Source: Glycomyces algeriensis
Lineage (GTDB): Bacteria > Actinomycetota > Actinomycetes > Mycobacteriales > Micromonosporaceae
Direction: 5' to 3'
Length of the DNA stretch: 64,000 nucleotides
NCBI RefSeq assembly: GCF_027622855.1
Contig: NZ_JAPZVR010000003.1
Span: 165,092-229,091 of the forward strand
A model generated the notes under the pieces. The model saw only the letters and a program-made list of their open reading frames with translations, was not told the origin of the DNA and ran no database searches. The translations under genes and the position numbers were made by a program. Shown piece after piece: positions 8,828 through 15,776 of this stretch; position 1 is the first letter of the stretch, and every line of letters begins with the position of its first letter.

Positions 8828-9976
8828 GTGTCCTCTCGCCGCAGCCTCGTCCTGGTCGACGCCGTCGTCGCGCTCGCGGTCGTCGCCGTCTACCTGTCGT
8901 TCGCCGCGTACGGCGGCGGTGACGGCACGCCGGTCTTCACGGGCCCGGCCTGGTTGGGGTGGCTGGTCTCCGCGGCCATCGGCCTGCCGATCGCGACGCG
9001 GCGCCGGTGGCCGGTGCCGTCCGCGGCGGTCACGCTCGCGGGTTGCGCCGCGGCCGCGCTCCTCGACTTCGCCCGCGAGCCGTTCGTCCCGGCGGGCCTG
9101 GTGCTGTACGCGGTCGGCACTGCGGTCGCGCCCCGGCTGTCACGTGTCGTCCTCGCGGCCGCGCTCGCGATCCTGACTGCGAGCCTGTTCATCGGCGTCT
9201 ACGCGCACACGCCATCCGAGTCGCTGCTGGGAGCACTGGGGTTGACCGGGGCGGTCTGGCTGAGCGCCGGCGGCGGCTGGGCGGCGGGCGTCGCCATGCG
9301 GCGCCGCCGTGAGACGCAATTGGCGGAGCAGGCCAGGGACCGGTCGCGGGTGATCGCCGAGGAGCGGTTGCGCATCGCCCGCGAGCTGCACGACATCGTC
9401 TCCCACAACCTCAGCCTCATCGCGGTGCAGGCCGGGGTCGCCAACCACCTCGCCGACGAGCAGCCCGAGCGCGCGCGGGAAGCGCTGCGCTCCATCGAAT
9501 CCACGAGCAAAGGCGCACTGGCCGAGATGCGCAGCGTCCTCACCGTGCTGCGCTCCGGCCCCGTGGAGGACACCGTGCCCGAACCGGCGCCCGGACTCGC
9601 CGAGCTCGAGGCCCTGGCCGAGCAGACCCGCGCCGCCGGCGTCGCTGTCGGCCTCCGCGTCGACGTGCGGCGGCCGCTGCCGCCGGGCATCGCCCTCGCG
9701 GTGTACCGCATCGTCCAGGAGTCACTGACCAATGTGGTCAAACACGCGGGGCGGGGCCGCTGCGAGGTCGAAGTGCGCGCCGAGGACGGGCGCGTGCACG
9801 TCACGGTCACCGACGACGGCGGCCGCGAACCCCGGCAGCGCCACGGCGGACACGGCCTCATCGGCATCCGCGAACGCGTCCTGATGTACGGCGGCACGTT
9901 CACCGCCGGGCCCGGCGACGGCGGCGGGTTCACCGTCCGGGCGGTCATGCCGGTCGAGAGCGCGGCCGTCCGATGA
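8828..9976 (+). CDS. sensor histidine kinase, DesK/NarX (HisKA_3) type
   Basis: The 382-residue protein begins with about four to five membrane helices (residues 5-150) and then a short cytoplasmic coiled region. The phosphoacceptor motif ARELHDIVSHNLSLI places His188 as the autophosphorylated residue. A GHKL ATPase domain follows, with an N-box (IVQESLTNVVKHA) and G-boxes DDGG and GHGLIGIRERV. The GTG at 8828 starts just before the first helix. Longer in-frame starts would add an Arg/Ser-rich stretch without family character. It overlaps the response regulator gene by 4 bp (ATGA), so the two proteins form one system. The signal is unknown. Confidence 0.88.
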   Translation: MSSRRSLVLVDAVVALAVVAVYLSFAAYGGGDGTPVFTGPAWLGWLVSAAIGLPIATRRRWPVPSAAVTLAGCAAAALLDFAREPFVPAGLVLYAVGTAVAPRLSRVVLAAALAILTASLFIGVYAHTPSESLLGALGLTGAVWLSAGGGWAAGVAMRRRRETQLAEQARDRSRVIAEERLRIARELHDIVSHNLSLIAVQAGVANHLADEQPERAREALRSIESTSKGALAEMRSVLTVLRSGPVEDTVPEPAPGLAELEALAEQTRAAGVAVGLRVDVRRPLPPGIALAVYRIVQESLTNVVKHAGRGRCEVEVRAEDGRVHVTVTDDGGREPRQRHGGHGLIGIRERVLMYGGTFTAGPGDGGGFTVRAVMPVESAAVR

Positions 9977-10662
9977 CCATCCGCGTGCTCATCGCCGACG
10001 ACCAGGAACTCGTGCGCGCCAGCTTCCGTCTGCTCATCGAATCCGCCGACGACCTCACCGTGGTCGGCGAGGCCGGCTCGGGCGGCGAGGCGCTGGCCCT
10101 CGCCTCCACCGCGCGGCCGGACGTGATCGTCATGGACGTGCGGATGCCGGGCATGGACGGTATCGAGGCCACCCGCCGCATCGGCGCCGACCCCGCGCTT
10201 TCGCAAGTGCGCGTGCTGATGCTGACCACGTTCGACCTCGACGAGTACGTCTACGCGGCCCTGCGCGCGGGCGCGAGCGGCTTCCTGCTCAAGGACACCT
10301 CGCCGGCGGCGCTGCTCACCGGCATCCGCACGGTCGCCTCCGGCGAGGGCATGCTCGCGCCCACGATCACCCGCCGGCTCATCGCATCCTTCAGCCTCCG
10401 CCCCGAGCCCGGGCCCGCCCCGGGCCGCCGCCTCGACGCCCTCACCGAGCGCGAACGCGAAGTGCTCGTCCTCATCGCCCGCGGGCTCAGCAACACCGAG
10501 CTCGCCGCCGAGCTCTACGTCAGCATGGCGACGGTCAAGACCCACATCAGCCGCCTCCTCGCCAAGCTCCACGCCCGCGACCGCGCCCAACTCGTCATCA
10601 CCGCCTACGAAACCGGACTGGTCGGCACCGGCCGCTCCCCCGAAGGCGACACGGAGGCCTGA
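9973..10662 (+). CDS. NarL/LuxR-family response regulator
   Basis: The 229-residue protein has a receiver domain with an acidic pocket at IADDQE (Asp9, Asp10). The phosphoacceptor is Asp55 in VIVMDVRMPG, the conserved Thr is in LMLTTF and the Lys in FLLKD. The C-terminal LuxR helix-turn-helix reads LTEREREVLVLIARGLSN then TVKTHISRLLAKL. It is translationally coupled to the upstream kinase. The inverted repeat upstream of the kinase gene is a candidate autoregulatory site. Its last 58 bp overlap, in antisense, the end of aztA. Confidence 0.9.
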   Translation: MTIRVLIADDQELVRASFRLLIESADDLTVVGEAGSGGEALALASTARPDVIVMDVRMPGMDGIEATRRIGADPALSQVRVLMLTTFDLDEYVYAALRAGASGFLLKDTSPAALLTGIRTVASGEGMLAPTITRRLIASFSLRPEPGPAPGRRLDALTEREREVLVLIARGLSNTELAAELYVSMATVKTHISRLLAKLHARDRAQLVITAYETGLVGTGRSPEGDTEA

Positions 10663-11324
10663 CCGCCGCGCCCTTCCCCATGTGGCCCTTGTTCGGTCAC
10701 GAGCCGGCCGTTCGCCAAGACGATGCGGTGATCGGCGTTCGCGGCGTCTTCGAGGTCGTGGGTGGCGTGTACGACCGTGACGCCTCGGGCGCTCTCCTCA
10801 GTGAGCAGGGCGGCGATCTGCTCCTTGGCCTCGGCGTCCAGACCGGTGGCGGGCTCGTCGAGCAGCAGGAGGTCGGACTGCTGCGCGAGCCCTTGGGCCA
10901 GCAGGACTCGCTGGCGCTGTCCGCCTGAGAGGGTGCTCAGTCGCCGAGCGGCGAGGGCGGCGACGCCGAGGCGTTCCATGCACCGGTCGGCGACGGCGCG
11001 GTCCTCGCGGGTGAGGCGCCGCCATGCGCCCCGGTGGGCCCAGCGGCCCATGGTCACGACCTGCCGGACGGTGATGGGCAGTGCGTCCGGGACCTCGCTG
11101 CGCTGGACCACGAGGGCGGCGTTGTGCTGGTGCGCCCGCAGGAGCGACCCCGCCGCCGCCGGATGGGCGCCGGCGAGGAGGCCGAGCAGCGTCGACTTCC
11201 CTGAGCCGTTGTGCCCGGTCACCGCGGTGACCTGTTGCGCCGGAATGGAAACGGTGAGGTCGTACAGCACGGTAGTGGCGCCGTGGCGGGCGCTCACCTC
11301 GGTCAGCTCGATGGCGTTCGACAT
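10605..11324 (-). CDS. aztA: zinc ABC transporter ATP-binding protein (AztA-type)
   Basis: The 239-residue ATPase has Walker A GHNGSGKST (residues 37-45), ABC signature LSGGQRQR, Walker B LLLLDEPATGL and switch HATHDLED. The best start is the ATG at 11324, which begins MSNAIELTEV. It is transcribed away from aztB across a 60-nt gap holding a Zur-like box. It supplies energy for zinc uptake with the AztB permease and AztC binding protein. The assignment to zinc rather than manganese rests on the two AztD-like proteins in the locus and on the Zur box. The tail after the last helix is Gly/Ser/Pro-rich and overlaps the response regulator gene. Confidence 0.85.
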   Translation of the reverse strand: MSNAIELTEVSARHGATTVLYDLTVSIPAQQVTAVTGHNGSGKSTLLGLLAGAHPAAAGSLLRAHQHNAALVVQRSEVPDALPITVRQVVTMGRWAHRGAWRRLTREDRAVADRCMERLGVAALAARRLSTLSGGQRQRVLLAQGLAQQSDLLLLDEPATGLDAEAKEQIAALLTEESARGVTVVHATHDLEDAANADHRIVLANGRLVTEQGPHGEGRGGQASVSPSGERPVPTSPVS

Positions 11325-11355
11325 GTCGGGGATCACTCTCAAGACGGTTGATAAA

Positions 11356-11370
11356 CGAAAACGATTATCA
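11356..11370. promoter_or_regulatory. Zur-like zinc-responsive operator
   Basis: The sequence CGAAAACGATTATCA matches 12 of 15 positions of the actinobacterial Zur consensus TGAAAATGATTTTCA. It lies in the 60-nt gap between divergent aztA and aztB, 14 nt before the aztB ATG, in an AT-rich island that stands out from the GC-rich surroundings. Zinc-bound Zur would repress both directions. The box is seen and the protein binding is inferred. Confidence 0.7.
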
Positions 11371-11384
11371 TTATAGTTCCCGCC

Positions 11385-12233
11385 ATGGAATGGTTGACCG
11401 ATCCCTTCGAGGTCGGCTTCGTAGCGCGGGCGCTGTGGGGCGGGCTGCTCGTCTCCGTGATCTGCGGACTGGCGGGCACCTGGGTCGTGCTGCGCGGCAT
11501 GGCCTTCATGAGCGACGCGATGGCGCACGGCATGCTCCCCGGCGTCGCGATCGCCTCCCTACTCGGCGGCAGCCTCCTGCTGGGCGCCGCCCTCAGCACG
11601 GTCGCGATGACCCTCGGCGTGACGGCGCTTTCGCGCACCTCCCGGCTCTCCCAGGACACCGGCATCGGACTGCTGTTCGTCGGCATGCTCTCGACGGGCG
11701 TCATCATCGTGTCCCACTCCCAGTCCTTCGCCGTGGACCTCACCGGGTTCCTGTTCGGCGACGTGCTGGCGGTCCGCGAGACCGACCTCCTGATGCTGGC
11801 CGGGGCGCTGGCGTTGGCGCTGCTGCTCACCGTCGCCTTCCACCGCTCCTTCGTGGCGCTGGCGTTCGACCGGCGCAAGGCCGCGACCCTCGGGCTGCGG
11901 CCCGGACTGGCCCACGGGCTCATGGTGTCGCTGCTGACCCTGGCGATCGTGGCGTCCTTCCACGTCGTGGGCACGCTGCTCGTCTTCGGCCTGCTGATCG
12001 CGCCGCCCGCGGCAATGGCCCTGTGGGCCAACCGGATCCCGGCGATCATGATCGGCGCCGCGCTGATCGGCGGCGCCGCCACCGTCGGCGGGCTGCTCAT
12101 CTCCTGGCATCTCGGGACGGCCGCCGGGGCGACCATCGCCGCGTTCGCCGTCGCCTGCTTCTTCGTCTCCGTACTGGCCACCCTGGTGCGCGATCGACTC
12201 CGGTTCACCGCAACACCGCTGAAAGGACACTGA
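11385..12233 (+). CDS. aztB: zinc ABC transporter permease (AztB/ZnuB family)
   Basis: The 282-residue ABC-3 family permease has about eight membrane helices. They include MEWLTDPFEVGFVARALWGG at the start and the conserved GTWVVLRGMAFMSDAMAHG segment near residues 30-50. It forms the membrane channel for zinc with AztA and AztC. No good ribosome site precedes the ATG, and the Zur-like box is only 14 nt away, so the mRNA may be leaderless or nearly so. The stop codon abuts the ATG of the next gene, which has its own GAAAGGA site. Confidence 0.88.
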   Translation: MEWLTDPFEVGFVARALWGGLLVSVICGLAGTWVVLRGMAFMSDAMAHGMLPGVAIASLLGGSLLLGAALSTVAMTLGVTALSRTSRLSQDTGIGLLFVGMLSTGVIIVSHSQSFAVDLTGFLFGDVLAVRETDLLMLAGALALALLLTVAFHRSFVALAFDRRKAATLGLRPGLAHGLMVSLLTLAIVASFHVVGTLLVFGLLIAPPAAMALWANRIPAIMIGAALIGGAATVGGLLISWHLGTAAGATIAAFAVACFFVSVLATLVRDRLRFTATPLKGH

Positions 12234-13403
12234 ATGCCGATCGGAACGAGGGCCCGGATGGTCGCCGCCGCCGCCGGATGCGCCTTGCTGGCGAGCTGCT
12301 CCAGCGGCTCCGGCACTCCGCCCGCCGAAGCCGAGGCCACCCCGCACGGGTACGTCGAGGGCGCCGAGGAGACCGCCGAAGCGCAATGGCGCCTGGTCAT
12401 CGCCGAGGCCGGCACGGGCGCGGTCCACCTCCTGGACCCGGTGACCGAGGAGTCCACCGAGATCGCCTCGGTCGACGGCGCGCAGGCCGCGAGCACGGAC
12501 GGGCGCTTCGCCTACATCACCGGCGCATCGGGCACCCAGGTCGTCGACAGCGGGGTCTGGACCGTCGACCACGGCGACCACGTGCACTACTACAAGACCG
12601 AGCCCGGAATGGTCGGAGCGGTCGACGGCACCGGGTTCACGCCGGTCGGCGACCCGGCCGTCACGGTCCTGAACGCCGCCGAGCAGGTGCTGCCGCTCGA
12701 CCGCGAGGCGCTCGAGGCCGGCGAGATCGCACCGGCCTTCGACCTGCAGGCGCAGGCCGCCCTCACCTACGACCAGCGGCTGCTCGCGGTCGTCGACGGC
12801 ACGGTCCAGGTGCTGGGCCGCGACGGCGCGCTCGAGGCCGAACTGGCCGAGCCCTGCCCGGAACCGCAGGCGCCCACGGTCACCCGGCGCGGCGCCGTCT
12901 TCGCCTGCGAGGACGGGGCCCTGCTGGTCAGCGGCGAGGCGGAGCTGACCGCGGAGAAGATCCCGTTCCCCGACAGCACTCTCAACAGCGGCGGCATCGA
13001 CGGCGGCTTCCACCAGCGCCCCGGCACCGCCCTGCTGGCCGCCCGCAGCCGGACCGGCGCGGTGCTGGTGCTGGATCTCAAAGAGCGGCAGTGGCGGGAG
13101 CTCGACGTCCCCGATGCGGTCGCCGTGAGCGCGACCGGCGAGGACTCCCCCGTCCTGGTGCTCACCGAGGACGGCGTGCTGCACTCCTTCGACCCCGCCA
13201 CCGGCGGTGAACTCGCCCGGGTCGCGTTGACGCAGGCCGTTGACGGCACTGTGCCGACGATCCAGGTCGACACCGCCCGCGCCTACGTCAACGATCCGGG
13301 CGGTACGGCCGTCCACGAGATCGACTACCGGGACGACCTGCGCCTGGCACGCACCTTCGACCTGGACTTCCAGCCCGATTTCATGGTGGAGACGGGATGG
13401 TAG
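12234..13403 (+). CDS. AztD-like beta-propeller lipoprotein (first copy)
   Basis: The 389-residue protein has a lipobox ending LLASC with lipidated Cys22. Repeated blades follow that read like a WD40/YVTN propeller, for example VHLLDPVTEEST, VQVLGRDG and AVLVLDLKERQW. A His-rich motif DHGDHVHYY at residues 112-120 is a plausible zinc site. It lies between aztB and aztC and overlaps aztC by 7 bp. AztD proteins are extracytoplasmic zinc chaperones that hand metal to AztC. This protein resembles but is clearly diverged from the second copy at 14365. Function as a second chaperone or zinc store is inference. Confidence 0.75.
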   Translation: MPIGTRARMVAAAAGCALLASCSSGSGTPPAEAEATPHGYVEGAEETAEAQWRLVIAEAGTGAVHLLDPVTEESTEIASVDGAQAASTDGRFAYITGASGTQVVDSGVWTVDHGDHVHYYKTEPGMVGAVDGTGFTPVGDPAVTVLNAAEQVLPLDREALEAGEIAPAFDLQAQAALTYDQRLLAVVDGTVQVLGRDGALEAELAEPCPEPQAPTVTRRGAVFACEDGALLVSGEAELTAEKIPFPDSTLNSGGIDGGFHQRPGTALLAARSRTGAVLVLDLKERQWRELDVPDAVAVSATGEDSPVLVLTEDGVLHSFDPATGGELARVALTQAVDGTVPTIQVDTARAYVNDPGGTAVHEIDYRDDLRLARTFDLDFQPDFMVETGW

Positions 13404-14320
13404 GCCCCACCGGGCGCGCCCTCGCGGCCTTGACCCTGGTCGCCGCCGCCGCACTGTCAGGTTGCGCCGCATTCGAATCCGAGCGGTCCGGCATCGTCGT
13501 CACCACCAACCTCCTGGGCGACATCACCCGCAGCATCGTGGGCGACGAGGCCGAGGTGACGGTGCTGATGGGGGCGAACGCCGACCCGCACTCCTTCGGC
13601 GTCTCCGCGCAGCAGGCCGCCTCGCTCGAGCAGGCCGAACTGCTGGTACACAATGGACTGGGATTGGAAGAGGGCGTCCTCGGCCATGTCGAGGCGGCCG
13701 TGGCGAGCGGCGTGCCCGACCTGGCCGTGGGCGAGCACGTCGACCCGATCGACTACACCGCCGACGAGAGCGCCGGAGAGCCCGATCCGCACTTCTGGAC
13801 CGACCCCGTGCGCGTCAGCGACGCCGTGGACGTCATCGCGGACAAGGTGATCGAGCAGGTCCCCGGGGTCGACGCCGAGCAGGTCCGCGCCAACGCCGAC
13901 GCGTACCGGGCGCAGGTCGACGACCTGCACGCGGACGCCACCGAGCTGTTCGCCCGGATCCCGCCGGAGCACCGCAAGCTCGTCACCAACCACCACGTCT
14001 TCGGATACCTGGCGCAGCGCTACGACTTCGCGATCATCGGCGCGGTCATCCCCAGCGGCACCACGCTCGCCTCGCCCAGCGGCTCCGACCTGAAGGACCT
14101 CGCCGACGCCGTCGCCGAATCGGGCGTCCCCGTGGTGTTCGCAGACTCCTCGCAGCCCGACCGGCTCGTCCAGGCCATGGCCGAGGAGGCCGGTGTGGAC
14201 ATCGAGGTCGTGCCGCTGTTCACCGAATCGCTCACCGAACCCGGCGAAGGCGCCGGGACCTACCTGGAGATGACCCGGAGCAACGCCGAGGCCATCGCCG
14301 CAGGACTCGGCGCGGAGTAG
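13397..14320 (+). CDS. aztC: zinc ABC transporter substrate-binding lipoprotein (AztC-type)
   Basis: The 307-residue cluster A-I binding protein has a lipobox LSGC (Cys23). Four expected metal ligands are visible: His65 in ADPHSFGV, His132 in PDPHFWTD, His199 or His200 in TNHHVFGY, and Asp250 in VVFADSSQP. It lacks the long His-rich loop of ZnuA, which fits the AztC branch that relies on AztD. The ATG at 13397 overlaps the stop of the propeller gene. The protein captures zinc outside the membrane and delivers it to AztB. Confidence 0.9.
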   Translation: MVGPTGRALAALTLVAAAALSGCAAFESERSGIVVTTNLLGDITRSIVGDEAEVTVLMGANADPHSFGVSAQQAASLEQAELLVHNGLGLEEGVLGHVEAAVASGVPDLAVGEHVDPIDYTADESAGEPDPHFWTDPVRVSDAVDVIADKVIEQVPGVDAEQVRANADAYRAQVDDLHADATELFARIPPEHRKLVTNHHVFGYLAQRYDFAIIGAVIPSGTTLASPSGSDLKDLADAVAESGVPVVFADSSQPDRLVQAMAEEAGVDIEVVPLFTESLTEPGEGAGTYLEMTRSNAEAIAAGLGAE

Positions 14321-14364
14321 CGACTCCGCGCCGCGCAAGACCCCGTTCCCGTCAACAGAAAGCA

Positions 14365-15516
14365 ATGCGCATGAGAATCCGTACCCTGGCGGTACCGTCC
14401 TTCCTGGCCACCGGGCTGCTGCTCGCCGGCTGCTCCGCCCCCGCCGAAGAGGCCTCCGAAGAGGCGCCCGTCGAAGTCGCCGACCCGGTCGTCGTCACCT
14501 ACGACGGCGGCATCTACGTCCTCGACGGCACGACCCTCGAAGTGAAGGCGGACCTCCCCCTGGAGGGCTTCAACCGCCTCAACCCCGCCGGCGACGACCG
14601 CCACGTCCTCGTCTCGACCGCTGACGGGTTCCGCATCATGGACGCGGTGGCGGCCGAACTGACCGACGACGAGTTCGCCGCCCCCGAACCCGGCCACGCG
14701 GTCAACCACGCCGGCGTCACCGCGCTGTTCTCGGACGGCGCCGGTGAAGTCACCGTCTTCGATCCTGACGACCTGGGCGACGGCCTGCCGGAGGCCGAGA
14801 CCTACACGGCCGAGCAGCCGCACCACGGCGTCGCCGTGCAGCTCGAGAACGGCGAACTCCTCGTGACCCTCGGCGACGCGGAGACCCGCTCCGGCATCAA
14901 GGTCCTCGACGCCGACCGCAACGAGATCACCCGCAGCGAGGACTGCCCCGGCGTGCACGGCGAGTCCGCCGGGCTGAACGAGGCGGTCGTCGTCGGCTGC
15001 GAGAACGGCGTCCTCATCTACCGCGACGGGGTCATCACCAAGGTCTCCAGCCCTGACGCCTACGGCCGCATCGGCAATTCGCGCGGGCACGAGGAGTCCC
15101 CGTTCATCCTCGGCGACTACAAGGTCGACCCCGAGGCCGAACTCGAACGCCCCGAACGGGTCTCGATCATCGACACCGAGACCGGCGAGCTCAGGCTGCT
15201 CGACGTGGGGACCAGCTACAGCTTCCGCTCGCTGGCCCGCGGGCCGGAGGGCGAGGGCCTGCTGCTGGGCACCGACGGGGCGCTCCACGTCATCGACATG
15301 GCGAACGCCGCGGTCGTCGAGTCCTTCCCGGTGGTCGACGCCTGGGAGGAGCCGCTCGAATGGCAGGAGGCCCGCCCGTCCGTGTTCGTCCGCGGCGGCA
15401 CCGCTTACGTGAACGACCCGACCGCCTCGAAGATCTACTCGGTGGACATCGCGACCGGCGAGGTCACCGCCGAAGCGGACCTGCCGAAGCCGGCCAACGA
15501 GATGACCGGGGTCTGA
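14365..15516 (+). CDS. aztD: zinc metallochaperone AztD (beta-propeller lipoprotein)
   Basis: The 383-residue protein has a lipobox LLLAGC (Cys23). A propeller follows, with His-containing loops typical of AztD: PGHAVNHAGV, AEQPHHGVAV, CPGVHGES and SRGHEESPF. AztD binds zinc in the exoplasm and transfers it to AztC. ATGs at 14365 and 14371 are both possible, and an AGAAAG stretch is better spaced for 14371. The gene ends the azt operon and is followed by a strong hairpin. A propeller homologue two genes upstream makes this locus unusual. Confidence 0.85.
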   Translation: MRMRIRTLAVPSFLATGLLLAGCSAPAEEASEEAPVEVADPVVVTYDGGIYVLDGTTLEVKADLPLEGFNRLNPAGDDRHVLVSTADGFRIMDAVAAELTDDEFAAPEPGHAVNHAGVTALFSDGAGEVTVFDPDDLGDGLPEAETYTAEQPHHGVAVQLENGELLVTLGDAETRSGIKVLDADRNEITRSEDCPGVHGESAGLNEAVVVGCENGVLIYRDGVITKVSSPDAYGRIGNSRGHEESPFILGDYKVDPEAELERPERVSIIDTETGELRLLDVGTSYSFRSLARGPEGEGLLLGTDGALHVIDMANAAVVESFPVVDAWEEPLEWQEARPSVFVRGGTAYVNDPTASKIYSVDIATGEVTAEADLPKPANEMTGV

Positions 15517-15558
15517 CAGCGCGCCTGAAAGCACGCGTGATGACGCGATGAGCGACCC

Positions 15559-15595
15559 GGCCGCCGCCCGCTTCCTAGGGAAGCAGGCGGCGGCC
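15559..15595 (+). terminator. azt operon terminator hairpin
   Basis: Arms of 17 bp (15559-15575 and 15579-15595) pair with a single mismatch around a 3-nt loop. There is no U tract. It lies 42 nt after the aztD stop. Confidence 0.6.
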
Positions 15596-15692
15596 GTTCG
15601 CCGTGTCCATGCAGGTCCGAGGCTCATTGATCGGATGATTCCCTCCCGCACCGCCTTCACATCCGACCCCATACGGCTCTATATGTACATAC

Positions 15693-15720
15693 TTGACTAC
15701 AAAGATCCAACCTATATAGA
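15693..15720 (+). promoter_or_regulatory. sigma-70-like promoter for the glycosidase pair
   Basis: TTGACT at 15693-15698 and TATAGA at 15715-15720 are separated by 16 nt inside an unusually AT-rich stretch, about 57 nt before the GH95 start. No clear operator is seen next to it. Confidence 0.55.
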
Positions 15721-15776
15721 CTGTCTTCGATATTCAGCCTTTGGCCGCGCTCGCGACCACCCCTCGGAGGATCGAC

